Source: DASQUP01 sp035641235
Lineage (GTDB): Bacteria > Actinomycetota > CADDZG01 > WHSQ01
Direction of reading: 5' to 3'
Assembly: GCA_035641235.1 (NCBI GenBank)
Contig: DASQUP010000187.1
Location: 1 to 35,364 of the forward strand
Length of the DNA stretch: 35,364 bases
Shown piece after piece: positions 24,347 through 31,540 of the stretch; position 1 is the stretch's first letter, and each line of letters opens with the position of its first letter. The notes beneath the pieces were generated by a model, which saw only the letters and a list, made by a program, of their open reading frames with translations, was not told the DNA's origin and ran no database searches. The position numbers and the translations under genes are program-made.

Positions 24347-24376
24347 ATTTTAAGCCATGCGCCCCGCCCGGGTCAA
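24347..24376 (-). promoter_or_regulatory. Near-consensus sigma-70/SigA promoter reading toward the small ORFs and Lrp gene
   Basis: On the minus strand, TTGACC (24376-24371) and TAAAAT (24352-24347) are separated by 18 bases. This is the best -35/-10 pair I found in the window. A start near 24340 would place the 39-codon ORF about 24 bases downstream and give the Lrp gene a leader of about 450 nt. Confidence 0.65.
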
Positions 24377-24703
24377 GGGCCTGCCAAAGGGAACCCAGGC
24401 AATTTGCTTAGGAATCCTGGGTAAAGTATCGCCGGCTCTTGAGAACTCTCCGAAGCTGGGCGAAAATGCCTAAGTATCCTCGGCCGATACTTCCGGCATC
24501 CTGATCGACCGTTCCGCTTGAGCTTTGAGGCGCCGGTCGACATAACCTTGAGTTCGGCACACCAAACTGAACCGACCAGCACCCGCCTGCGATTCACATA
24601 ACGCAACTCGCCCTAGGCCGCGCCGGACCAAATCGACCCGCACGTAGTCCAGGCGCCCCTTAGCTGCCGCCTTTAGCCCACCGGCACGCCCCAAGGCCGC
24701 GCT
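24377..24703. other. Non-coding gap with AAGTATC repeats and hairpins
   Basis: No convincing gene. It contains an inverted repeat ACCCAGG/CCTGGGT (24393-24399, 24416-24422), a direct pair AAGTATCGCCGGC (24424-24436) and AAGTATCCTCGGC (24472-24484), and a perfect hairpin AAGTATC-7-GATACTT (24472-24492). The repeated AAGTATC elements lie 50-120 bases upstream of the Lrp-leader promoter and could be operators. A 74-codon minus frame (24470-24694) exists, but it shows no family features and uses codons rare in the neighbouring genes. Confidence 0.45.
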
Positions 24704-24764
24704 GCGCCCAATCAGGCCGCACGCCCCTCAGGCGCCCAATCAGGCCCCGCACGCCCCTCAGGCG
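24704..24764. repeat. Tandem pair of about 32-bp repeats downstream of guaB3
   Basis: GCGCCCAATCAGGCC followed by GCACGCCCCTCAGGCG occurs at 24704-24734 and again at 24732-24764 with a CC insertion; a degenerate third unit (GGCACGCCCCAAGGCCGCG) lies just before. The array is 12 bases beyond the guaB3 stop, so it may act as or contain its terminator. Confidence 0.75.
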
Positions 24765-24776
24765 GCCCGGCAGCCC

Positions 24777-25937
24777 CTAGCGGCCCATTCCCACGTTCTG
24801 GGCTCGCTGCAGCGATTTCCCTTCCGTCTGCAGCGCCGGCGCCACCATCACCTCGGCCTTCTGGAATTCCTTGATGTTGGCGTAGCCGCAGGTCGCCAGG
24901 CTCGTGCGGAGCGCGCCGAAGAGGTTCAACCGGCCGTCGTTTTCGCGCGCCGGTCCTGCAAGGATCTCCTCAAGCGTTCCGAGGGTGCGTGTCTTCACGC
25001 GCGCCCCTCTCGGGAGTGTCGGGTGGAACGTCGCCATCCCCCAGTGGTAGCCGCGCCCGGGCGCCTCCACCGCTGCGGCCAGCGGCGAACCGATCATCAC
25101 TGCATCGGCGCCGCACGCGATTGCCTTGGCGATGTCCCCACCGGTCCGCATCCCGCCGTCGGCAATGACGTGGCAGTAGCGGCCCGTCTCGTCGAGGTGA
25201 CGGATGCGCGCCCCGGCGGCATCGGCAATGGCGGTCGCCTGCGGAACGCCCACGCCCAGGACGCCCCGGGTCGTGCAGGCAGCGCCCGGCCCGACGCCAA
25301 CCAACACGCCCACTGCGCCGGTCCGCATGAGGTGCAAAGCGGTGGAGTAAGACGCGCACCCCCCCACGAACACCGGCAGGTCGTAATTGGCGATGAACCT
25401 CTTCAGATTGAGCGGCTCGGTGCGAGTCGAGACGTGCTCGGCAGAGACGACTGTGCCCTGGATCACAAGGATGTCGAGTTCCGCTTCGAGAGCCAGCTTG
25501 TGATAGCGCTCGACCTTCTGTGGAGTAAGGGATGCCGCCGCCGTGTAGCCCGCGTCTTTGATCTCGCGAATGCGCTTGTGGATGAGCTCCTCTTTTATGG
25601 GCTCCGAGTAAATCTCCTGCATTCTCAGGGTCGCTCGCTCGTCGGGGAGCTCCGCGATCTCGTCGAGCACCGAATCGGGATCGTCGTAGCGTGTCTGAAG
25701 GCCTTCAAGATTCAGCACCGCAAGCCCGCCGAGCCGGCCGATCTCCGTGGCGCTGCGGGGAGAAACCACTCCGTCCATCGCCGACGCGAGCAGCGGTAGC
25801 TCGAACCGGAAGGCGTCCACTTCCCAGGAAATGTCCACGTCGTCGGGATCGCGGGTCCGCCGGGAAGGGACGATCGCGATGTCGTCGAATCCGTAGGACC
25901 GACGACCGGACTTGCCGATCCCAATCTCAATCTCCAC
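24777..25937 (-). CDS. guaB3: GuaB3-family IMP dehydrogenase-related protein
   Basis: TIM-barrel protein of 386 aa, the actinobacterial GuaB3 type. The N-terminus GKSGRRSYGFDDIAIVPSRR and the RTRDPDDVDISWEVDAFRFE block are typical. The IMPDH-like loop has Cys221 in VGPGAACTTRGVLGVGVPQA, and the phosphate site includes HVIADGGMRTGGDIAKAI. CBS domains are absent, as expected for this family. GuaB3 proteins are usually annotated as IMP dehydrogenases; cyanobacterial members have been described as GMP reductase-like, so the exact reaction is open. GTG 25937 is preferred over ATG 25952 because GAGG is spaced 8 bases before it. guaA is 3.5 kb away on the same strand. Confidence 0.92.
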   Translation of the reverse strand: MEIEIGIGKSGRRSYGFDDIAIVPSRRTRDPDDVDISWEVDAFRFELPLLASAMDGVVSPRSATEIGRLGGLAVLNLEGLQTRYDDPDSVLDEIAELPDERATLRMQEIYSEPIKEELIHKRIREIKDAGYTAAASLTPQKVERYHKLALEAELDILVIQGTVVSAEHVSTRTEPLNLKRFIANYDLPVFVGGCASYSTALHLMRTGAVGVLVGVGPGAACTTRGVLGVGVPQATAIADAAGARIRHLDETGRYCHVIADGGMRTGGDIAKAIACGADAVMIGSPLAAAVEAPGRGYHWGMATFHPTLPRGARVKTRTLGTLEEILAGPARENDGRLNLFGALRTSLATCGYANIKEFQKAEVMVAPALQTEGKSLQRAQNVGMGR

Positions 25938-26063
25938 AGAGCTACCTCTCATCTCGACTCGGGGCGGCTTATGTACTTGAGAGACACCCTATCTAAGGGA
26001 GGCGGCGCAGAGCCGGTCTTTCACAAGTGCACTTGATCCCAGGCTCGATTTGCTCGCAAGTGT

Positions 26064-26182
26064 TAGCGTGTCGCACTTCCGGGGTAAACGCCCCGGGTCG
26101 GCGTGTCGGGGGATGGGGGAACACGCTACAAGCGGCCGTTGGAGCGGCCTCGAGCCCAGGGGACGCGGTGCGACGAGGCTCG
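26064..26182 (+). ncRNA. Structured 5' leader of the lytic-transglycosylase gene (riboswitch candidate)
   Basis: Within about 120 bases four helices can form: a closing stem TAGCGTGT (26064-26071) with ACACGCTA (26121-26128); inside it CCGGGG/CCCCGG (26079-26096); then GGCCG/CGGCC (26134-26149); and CGAGCC/GGCTCG (26151-26182). Purine-rich unpaired stretches (GGGGGATGGGGGA) lie before the closing strand. Cell-wall hydrolase and Rpf genes in actinobacteria often carry the ydaO-type cyclic-di-AMP riboswitch in this position, and the layout is similar, but I could not match its conserved 3' segment, so the class is uncertain. Confidence 0.45.
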
Positions 26183-26225
26183 CGCTTAGGTACGCATTTC
26201 TGCCGGACGGATTGACGGAGGACGT

Positions 26226-26807
26226 TTGCAGCACCTGTTTATTGGCGCGCGGGCGAGGAGGAGAGCCCGCTTCAAACGGATGCTCAAGCGGACCCTCGCT
26301 TGGGGGGCCGCAGTCTCCGTAGCGGCCGTAATCCTGGGCGTCCCCGGGTCCGACGCCGGGCTCAGGTTCGTAGAGGAGGCACTTTCGGGCGGCCCGACCG
26401 GGATCATCCTGTCGACCGGAATCGAGACGTCCGAAACTGCAGCTTCCACCGCCCGCTTCAGACGAGGCCTGTTCGGCGCCCGGGAGACTCCCAAACGCCC
26501 AGCTTCGGGCGAAGCGGAGTCCGGGGCGGAAGCTCCCGCCGAGGGCAATCCGATTTCCGATCTGATTTTCGAGGCGGCTGCCGAGTTCGGTGTCGACGGG
26601 AACTACCTGTACGCCATGGCCATATGCGAGTCGAACCTCAATCCGCATGCGTACAACTCTGCCGGCTACCACGGGCTGTTTCAGTTCGACCAGCAGACTT
26701 GGTCGGCATTCGGAGAAGGGGACATCTACGATCCGGCGGCCCAGGCGCGCGCGGCTGCAAAGCTAGTCGCCGCGGGTGAAACGAGCCGCTGGCCCAATTG
26801 CCCCTGA
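26226..26807 (+). CDS. Membrane-anchored or secreted lytic transglycosylase-like (Rpf-like fold) protein
   Basis: A 193-aa protein with a very basic N-terminus (residues 8-22), a hydrophobic signal/anchor helix (about 24-40), a low-complexity linker (about 65-108), and a C-terminal lysozyme-like domain. The domain has the catalytic-Glu motif AMAICESNLNPHAYN (Glu135) and YHGLFQFDQQTW, as in SLT/transglycosylase-like and resuscitation-promoting-factor families. It probably cuts peptidoglycan outside the membrane. The start is a TTG at 26226 with GGAGGA four bases before it; no ATG or GTG is available because of an upstream in-frame stop. A structured leader precedes it. It is divergent from guaB3. 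Confidence 0.85.
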   Translation: MQHLFIGARARRRARFKRMLKRTLAWGAAVSVAAVILGVPGSDAGLRFVEEALSGGPTGIILSTGIETSETAASTARFRRGLFGARETPKRPASGEAESGAEAPAEGNPISDLIFEAAAEFGVDGNYLYAMAICESNLNPHAYNSAGYHGLFQFDQQTWSAFGEGDIYDPAAQARAAAKLVAAGETSRWPNCP

Positions 26808-26814
26808 CGCTGAG

Positions 26815-26858
26815 CTGTTCGCGCTGATTCATCGCATTCCGCACGTGAGCGCGAACAG
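26815..26858. terminator. Hairpin between convergent transglycosylase and GNAT genes
   Basis: Perfect 11-bp arms CTGTTCGCGCT (26815-26825) and AGCGCGAACAG (26848-26858) enclose a 22-nt loop. It lies between two convergent genes and resembles the other junction palindromes in plan but not in sequence. A bidirectional terminator is likely. Confidence 0.6.
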
Positions 26859-26875
26859 TTGGTCGAACCCGAGGG

Positions 26876-27298
26876 TTAGCGCGCCTTCATGAAGTAGTGA
26901 ACGTGCCCCTCGGGCGCCGGATAGTCTTCGACGCTCCTCAGGTAGTCGATCACCGGATCCGGTAGATCCGAATCGGGAACGAGCGCGAATCCGAACCTCT
27001 CGTAAAACGCGATCAGCTCATCGTGACAGCAAAGCCACATCGTTCCGCCACGGCTGTTCATCGCCGCCCTCATGAGGTCCGCTCCAATCCCTTCGCCCCG
27101 GCGTCCTTCGCGCACGAGCATGTCGTCCACAACCAGAGTCTGCGGAGCCACCTCGACTATCTTCACGCACCCCACGACGAGCCCGTCGCGTGCCATGAAG
27201 ATGGTGCCCGTATCGACACTCGAGTCACCCCATCCATGGGACTCGAAAAGTTCCTTGACGTCGGCCTTGTCGTGCCTCGTGGCGCGCGTTATGAACAT
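26876..27298 (-). CDS. GNAT-family N-acetyltransferase
   Basis: A cytosolic protein of 140 aa with the GNAT fold: strand GLVVGCVKIVEV, then VDDMLVREGRRGEGIGADLM with the acetyl-CoA pyrophosphate loop (R-R-G-E-G-I-G), then LIAFYERFGFALVP. The acceptor substrate cannot be inferred. Its ATG shares one base with the stop of the PHP gene (TGATG), so it is the last gene of the sat-to-GNAT operon and is translated by coupling. Confidence 0.88.
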   Translation of the reverse strand: MFITRATRHDKADVKELFESHGWGDSSVDTGTIFMARDGLVVGCVKIVEVAPQTLVVDDMLVREGRRGEGIGADLMRAAMNSRGGTMWLCCHDELIAFYERFGFALVPDSDLPDPVIDYLRSVEDYPAPEGHVHYFMKAR

Positions 27299-28194
27299 CA
27301 GCTTCCCTTCCGTGCCGGGATCTCTGCGCGCAGTTCGTCGAGTACTTCCGGAGGCACGACAACATCGTGTCTCCCGCCGGGCAACCCGCGGTCGGGTCGC
27401 ATCGAGCCATGGTAGTCGCTGCCTCCCGATGCGATCAGACCCCTGGCAAACGCCATATCTCGCAGCGGCTGCTGCTCTTCGAGCGGCCAATCCCCGTGAT
27501 AGCCCTCGAGCCCCCGGATTCCGGCATCGCAAAGTTCGTTAACGAATCGCTCAAGTTCACTGAGTGGGAGGTTGAGCGTGAACGGGTGGGCGAATACGGG
27601 CACGACTCCGGCCTCGAGCATCAGGCCAACGGCTTCGGCGGGAGCGTATAACTTCCTGCCGATGTACGCCTTTGCGCCCTTCGCCAGGTACTCGTCGAAG
27701 GCAGTCTGGTAATCGGGTACGGCGCCGTGCCGTACGAGAACCGCCGCGAAGTGAGGCCGGCCGATCTGGGACCCGGGGCCGCCGGCCTCCGCTTCGACCT
27801 CTTCGAAAGTGACCGGGATCCCCAGATCGTTGAGCCGCTCGACGATTATTCGGTTCCGATTGGCGCGGTGATATTGGAGGTCGGCCAGCGCAGCCGACAG
27901 CGGATTTTCTCCGCCTGGAATGAAGTACCCGAGCAGGTGCATCGTCGGACGCGATCGAGGTGCATACCCGCGGGAACCGAGATCCTCGACGTCGCAAGAG
28001 ATCTCGACGCCGCGGATAACTTCGACGCCCCATTCGCGTCCCGCAGCCACCGCTTCGTCACAGCCGGCATCGTTGTCGTGATCGGTTACTGCAATCGCAG
28101 TGAGCCCTGCGCGCGCTGCAGTTGCCACGAGTTCGGAGGGGCTATCCCCTCCGTCGGAAACTGTTGTATGCGTGTGGAGGTCTACGGCAGCCAA
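27298..28194 (-). CDS. PHP-domain phosphoesterase (COG0613; candidate pAp phosphatase)
   Basis: A 298-aa metal-dependent phosphoesterase. The PHP motifs are clear: VDLHTHTTVSDGGDSPSELV (Asp5, His7, His9), IAVTDHDN (Asp38, His39), VIRGVEISC, FAHPFTLN and GGSDYHGSMRPD. COG0613 members include E. coli RNase AM (YciV) and enzymes that remove the 3' phosphate of 3',5'-bisphosphonucleotides. Directly after cysC, the likely role is to degrade pAp, the by-product of PAPS use; this is an inference from position plus family. The start is a TTG at 28194, 8 bases after the cysC stop, with no better in-frame start and no clear ribosome-binding site. Confidence 0.88.
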   Translation of the reverse strand: MAAVDLHTHTTVSDGGDSPSELVATAARAGLTAIAVTDHDNDAGCDEAVAAGREWGVEVIRGVEISCDVEDLGSRGYAPRSRPTMHLLGYFIPGGENPLSAALADLQYHRANRNRIIVERLNDLGIPVTFEEVEAEAGGPGSQIGRPHFAAVLVRHGAVPDYQTAFDEYLAKGAKAYIGRKLYAPAEAVGLMLEAGVVPVFAHPFTLNLPLSELERFVNELCDAGIRGLEGYHGDWPLEEQQPLRDMAFARGLIASGGSDYHGSMRPDRGLPGGRHDVVVPPEVLDELRAEIPARKGS

Positions 28195-28202
28195 CGACGC
28201 TA

Positions 28203-28754
28203 CTAGGCCTCGAGATACTTGAGCTGAATGAGTTTATCGATCACCTTCGCCGCAGATTCGCCAACGGACTCTTCTGCCGTCTCCGCGAGCACCTCGGGGT
28301 TCGATGGAGGCTCGTAGGGATCATCCACACCGGTGAACCCCTTGATCTCGCCGGCACGGGCCTTTGCATAAAGCCCTTTGACGTCCCGCTGCTCGCAAAC
28401 TTCGATGGGTGCATCGGCAAAGACCTCAACAAAGTCCTTGATCATCGAACGCGCTTCTTCGCGGATTGCTCGATAGGGCGAGATGGCGGCCGTGATCACG
28501 AATACCCCATTGCGCTGGAGCAGATGAGCAACGAATGCGATCCGGCGGATGTTTATGTCTCTGTCCTCTTTCGAGAAGCCGAGACCCTTCGAGAGGTTCT
28601 CGCGGACGACGTCTCCATCGAGGATCTCGACGGGAACACCCGCCTCGAGGAGTTTCTGTTCGACTTCATGGGCGATCGTCGTCTTTCCGGAGCCGGATAG
28701 CCCCGTGAACCAGATCACACAACCGCGCTCCCTACTTGTTTGCTTCAAAGTCAT
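28203..28754 (-). CDS. cysC: Adenylylsulfate (APS) kinase
   Basis: Phosphorylates APS to PAPS, the active sulfate donor; 183 aa. Walker A is GLSGSGKTT (residues 18-26). DGDVVRENLSKGLGFSKEDR and NIRRIAFVAHLL form the APS site, and KGFTGVDDPYEPP is the conserved lid/C-terminal motif. It is stand-alone, not fused to ATP sulfurylase or CysN. ATG 28754 lies four bases after the phosphodiesterase stop with GAGG just before it. With sat two genes upstream, the operon encodes both steps from sulfate to PAPS. No PAPS reductase or sulfotransferase lies in the window. Confidence 0.96.
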   Translation of the reverse strand: MTLKQTSRERGCVIWFTGLSGSGKTTIAHEVEQKLLEAGVPVEILDGDVVRENLSKGLGFSKEDRDINIRRIAFVAHLLQRNGVFVITAAISPYRAIREEARSMIKDFVEVFADAPIEVCEQRDVKGLYAKARAGEIKGFTGVDDPYEPPSNPEVLAETAEESVGESAAKVIDKLIQLKYLEA

Positions 28755-28758
28755 CGCC

Positions 28759-30198
28759 TCACTTTCTCAGTGCGCTCGTCCCCAGAGCGCCCACGGCGGG
28801 CTCTAGGCCAAACAGGTCCAGGATCGTGTTGTGTACGTCCCAAAGGTGGAGTCCTGATTTCTCACCCGGCTGCGTGCCGGGCGCGTTGTTCATTATGAAG
28901 ATTCCATTTTCGGCATGGTTGGCCTCGTCCGGGCCCGTGTCGTTAGAGAACGTGTACACGGAACCGTGCCCGAGTGAACCGACGCTGCGCCACCTGAGTT
29001 CTCCGAAGATGACGATCAAGTCGGGCGGCACTCCGTTCTGCGCGACGTAGGTATCTTCCGGCTTGAGGGCACGGTTGCCCATCGACTTGCCCTCGTGATC
29101 GACCATCGACTCGATTTTCTTGATCAGCTCGTCGCGGAGAGACTCGTAATCACTTTGCGGAACCACGCCATCCGGCTCACGCCCTTCGACATTCAAGAAG
29201 AGGCGTCCGTAGTATCCACCGTCGCCCCATGCCTTCGTCTGCGACCAGTCGATGTTCAACTTGTTGATCGGCGTCACGTCGGCCGGAAGCTCATCCTTGA
29301 AGGTTAGATAGCCCTCACGAACGAGCCACTCGTTGAAGCAGACGCCTCCGACCATAGCCTTTGCACCATGGTCCGAAACCACGATCACGGTCACGTCGTC
29401 GCCGGCATGGCTATCCAGCAGTTCACCGATCTGTCCATCGAGATAGCGGTAGTAGTCGCGGAGCGCATCCCGATACTGGTTTCCGGTTTGGTGCCGTGGA
29501 TGGGCGGGATCGATGAAGCTCCAGATGCCGTGGTTTAAGCGGTCGGGCCCCATCTCGACCATCATGAAGAAATCCCACGGCTTGTTGCCCAGCAGGTAGT
29601 TCGCCGCTTTGAAGCGCGCCTCGGTCATCCGGTAGGCCTCATCGATGATGTATTGCGTGTTATCCGTCCTGAAGTTGCGGATGTCAAAGATGTACTCACC
29701 GATCTTGGGCTCGAGCTCGGACTTAAGCTCCGGCGGATACGTGTAGTCGGCATCAGAGCTCGGAGTTAGGAAACAACCGATCTGAATGCCCTTCAGTGGC
29801 TTGGGTGGATACGAGGGAGGGACCGACATGATGATGCTGTCCTTGCCCTCCTGCGACAGGATGTCCCAAACGGTGGGTTCTTTGATCGCCCACGAGGTCG
29901 CTATGGAGAGGCCTTCGTACGTATGGTCCTTCCGGTTGCGAAAACCATAGATGCCCAGAGTGCCGGGATCCTTGGAAGTCATCATGCACATCCACGCGGG
30001 CACGGTGATCGGTGGAGTGATCGATTGGAGCGGACCCCACATGCCGTTCGCTCGGAGTTTCGAGAGGTTCGGGATGTCGTCCACATACTCGTCGAAGATG
30101 TGCTCGGGCGGAGCGCAATCGAGGCCGATCACCATTACGCGGCGGCCGCGCGAGCCGTTAGACGATTCCTTCTTCTTCAGGCGGTCAAGAAGACCCAC
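28759..30198 (-). CDS. Type I phosphodiesterase / nucleotide pyrophosphatase (alkaline-phosphatase superfamily)
   Basis: A 479-aa protein without a signal peptide. Family metal-site features are VMVIGLDCAPPEHIF (Asp), the nucleophile region ITVPAWMCMMTSKDPGTLG, EMGPDRLNHGIW, VIVVSDHGA (Asp-His), and NHAENGIFIM. The C-terminal WDVHNTILDLFGL is also typical. Members hydrolyse phosphodiesters or pyrophosphates, or act as transferases. Its location between sat and cysC, in the same transcript, suggests a link to APS/PAPS or to a sulfated or phosphorylated metabolite, but no substrate can be assigned. The start is a GTG at 30198 with a very strong AAGGAGG ribosome-binding site. Confidence 0.85.
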   Translation of the reverse strand: MGLLDRLKKKESSNGSRGRRVMVIGLDCAPPEHIFDEYVDDIPNLSKLRANGMWGPLQSITPPITVPAWMCMMTSKDPGTLGIYGFRNRKDHTYEGLSIATSWAIKEPTVWDILSQEGKDSIIMSVPPSYPPKPLKGIQIGCFLTPSSDADYTYPPELKSELEPKIGEYIFDIRNFRTDNTQYIIDEAYRMTEARFKAANYLLGNKPWDFFMMVEMGPDRLNHGIWSFIDPAHPRHQTGNQYRDALRDYYRYLDGQIGELLDSHAGDDVTVIVVSDHGAKAMVGGVCFNEWLVREGYLTFKDELPADVTPINKLNIDWSQTKAWGDGGYYGRLFLNVEGREPDGVVPQSDYESLRDELIKKIESMVDHEGKSMGNRALKPEDTYVAQNGVPPDLIVIFGELRWRSVGSLGHGSVYTFSNDTGPDEANHAENGIFIMNNAPGTQPGEKSGLHLWDVHNTILDLFGLEPAVGALGTSALRK

Positions 30199-30207
30199 TA
30201 ACCCTCC

Positions 30208-31389
30208 TTAACCGTTGGCGCGCGCCGCTTCTATCAAGATGCGCGCAACCTCGGGTCGAGAGAACTCGTGTGGGGGTTCTTGCCCGGCCGAGAGCATCTG
30301 TCGAACCTGCGTACCCGAGAGAAAGACGTGGTGCTCTTTGTCGTGGGGACACGTCTTTCCGGAGGCCATGCCCTCGCACACCTTGCACCAGAAGGAGTGC
30401 TCGAACTTGAGAGGGAGGATCCCCAACTCGCCGTCCTCGAACTCGTCGAAGATCAGTTGCGCATCGTAGGTCCCGTAGTAGTCACCCACGCCGGCGTGGT
30501 CACGACCCACGATGAAATGGGTCATTCCATAGTTCTTGCGCAGCAGTGAGTGCCAGATCGCCTCGCGTGGCCCTGCGTATCGCATGGCGGCGGGGAACAC
30601 CGACAGCACAACACGATCGTGTGGGTAGTAGCCATCCATCAGAGCCTCGTAGCACCGCATCCGTACGTCGGCGGGAATGTCGTCACCCTTGGTGCCACCG
30701 ACCAAAGGATGAATGACCAGGCCATCGACCGTCTCAAGGGCACACTTCGTGAGGTACTCGTGCGCGCGATGAATGGGATTGCGGGTTTGGAAGGCGACGA
30801 CGGTCCTCCACCCGCGCCCGGCGATCTTCTCTCGAAGCTGGAGTGGGGTCAGCCTGTATTCGGAGTATTCGTGTGCGAAGACGTTCTCGAGAACGGTTAC
30901 CTCACCACCCACATAGTTCGGCGCCTGCGAGTAGAGGTAGGCAACGCCGGGATGAGCCTCATCCGTGGTGAGGTATGTCTTCTCGGCCTCGTGCTGGGCG
31001 TCGTAGGCGAAGACCTCATCAACGTCGATGATCGCCACCGGCTTTCCCTCGTTGGCGATGGCGGCGCGCGAGCCGGTCTGGAGCTTGTCAACTTCTTGGT
31101 CGGTCGCCGACAGAGTTATTGGCAGGCTCCAGGCCGTCCCATTGGCTAGATGCATGTCCTCCACGACGGATTTGTAGTCGGCGCTGGTCATGAACCCCCG
31201 GTTCGGGGAGACGGCACCCGCAGCGAGCAGTTCGAGGTCCGAGAGCACGCGGCGCGCTTTCGCCTCGATCAGCGGAAGGCCCGCTGCCTCTCGGGTCAAC
31301 GCAGCAAGATCCTCCGACGCGGCACTGCGGATCTCCAGCGCCCCGCCATGCGGCGCGGAGCCGGGGACATCTTTCAGCGTGGTCGGCAT
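30208..31389 (-). CDS. sat: Sulfate adenylyltransferase (ATP sulfurylase)
   Basis: Forms APS from sulfate and ATP; 393 aa, the single-chain Sat type and not CysDN. It has an N-terminal PUA-like domain (VLSDLELLAAGAVSPNRGFM), the nucleotide motif FQTRNPIHRAHEYL (residues 200-213) and GRDHAGVGDYYG. Near the C-terminus WCKVCEGMASGKTCPHDKEH is the Cys/His zinc site seen in prokaryotic Sat enzymes, followed by GTQVRQMLSAGQEPP. ATG 31389 is supported by AAAGGAGAGG upstream. It is the first gene of the operon sat - phosphodiesterase - cysC - PHP - GNAT, and a 13-bp palindrome lies 60 bases upstream. Confidence 0.96.
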   Translation of the reverse strand: MPTTLKDVPGSAPHGGALEIRSAASEDLAALTREAAGLPLIEAKARRVLSDLELLAAGAVSPNRGFMTSADYKSVVEDMHLANGTAWSLPITLSATDQEVDKLQTGSRAAIANEGKPVAIIDVDEVFAYDAQHEAEKTYLTTDEAHPGVAYLYSQAPNYVGGEVTVLENVFAHEYSEYRLTPLQLREKIAGRGWRTVVAFQTRNPIHRAHEYLTKCALETVDGLVIHPLVGGTKGDDIPADVRMRCYEALMDGYYPHDRVVLSVFPAAMRYAGPREAIWHSLLRKNYGMTHFIVGRDHAGVGDYYGTYDAQLIFDEFEDGELGILPLKFEHSFWCKVCEGMASGKTCPHDKEHHVFLSGTQVRQMLSAGQEPPHEFSRPEVARILIEAARANG

Positions 31390-31448
31390 ACGTGCCTCTC
31401 CTTTATGCCTTGAGTCCAGAAGTCCGGGGGAAAGGACGCGCCCGGGGT

Positions 31449-31496
31449 GGTTCACTGAACCCAGGGTCCCGGCGCACTCCTATCGGCGCATGAACC
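31449..31496. promoter_or_regulatory. Palindrome GGTTCACTGAACC and a third half-site upstream of sat
   Basis: GGTTCA-C-TGAACC (31449-31461) is a perfect palindrome 60 bases upstream of the sat ATG, and TGAACC recurs at 31491-31496. The arrangement fits an operator for a dimeric regulator of the sulfate-activation operon, though the palindrome could also be part of the terminator of the upstream 235-aa gene. The rest of the 151-bp gap (31390-31540) shows no clear promoter. Confidence 0.4.
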
Positions 31497-31540
31497 ATAG
31501 CAGCCCCATCGCCGGGGGGCGCCCGTTCGGACCTGCAGTG

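Noticed and set aside
24470..24694. 74-aa minus-strand reading frame upstream of the Lrp promoter
   Set aside because: No clear start with a ribosome-binding site, rare TTA/CTA codons and no recognisable motif.
28759..30198. Sulfatase annotation for the alkaline-phosphatase-superfamily protein in the sulfate operon
   Set aside because: There is no C/S-x-P-x-R sulfatase signature; the motifs fit type I phosphodiesterases.
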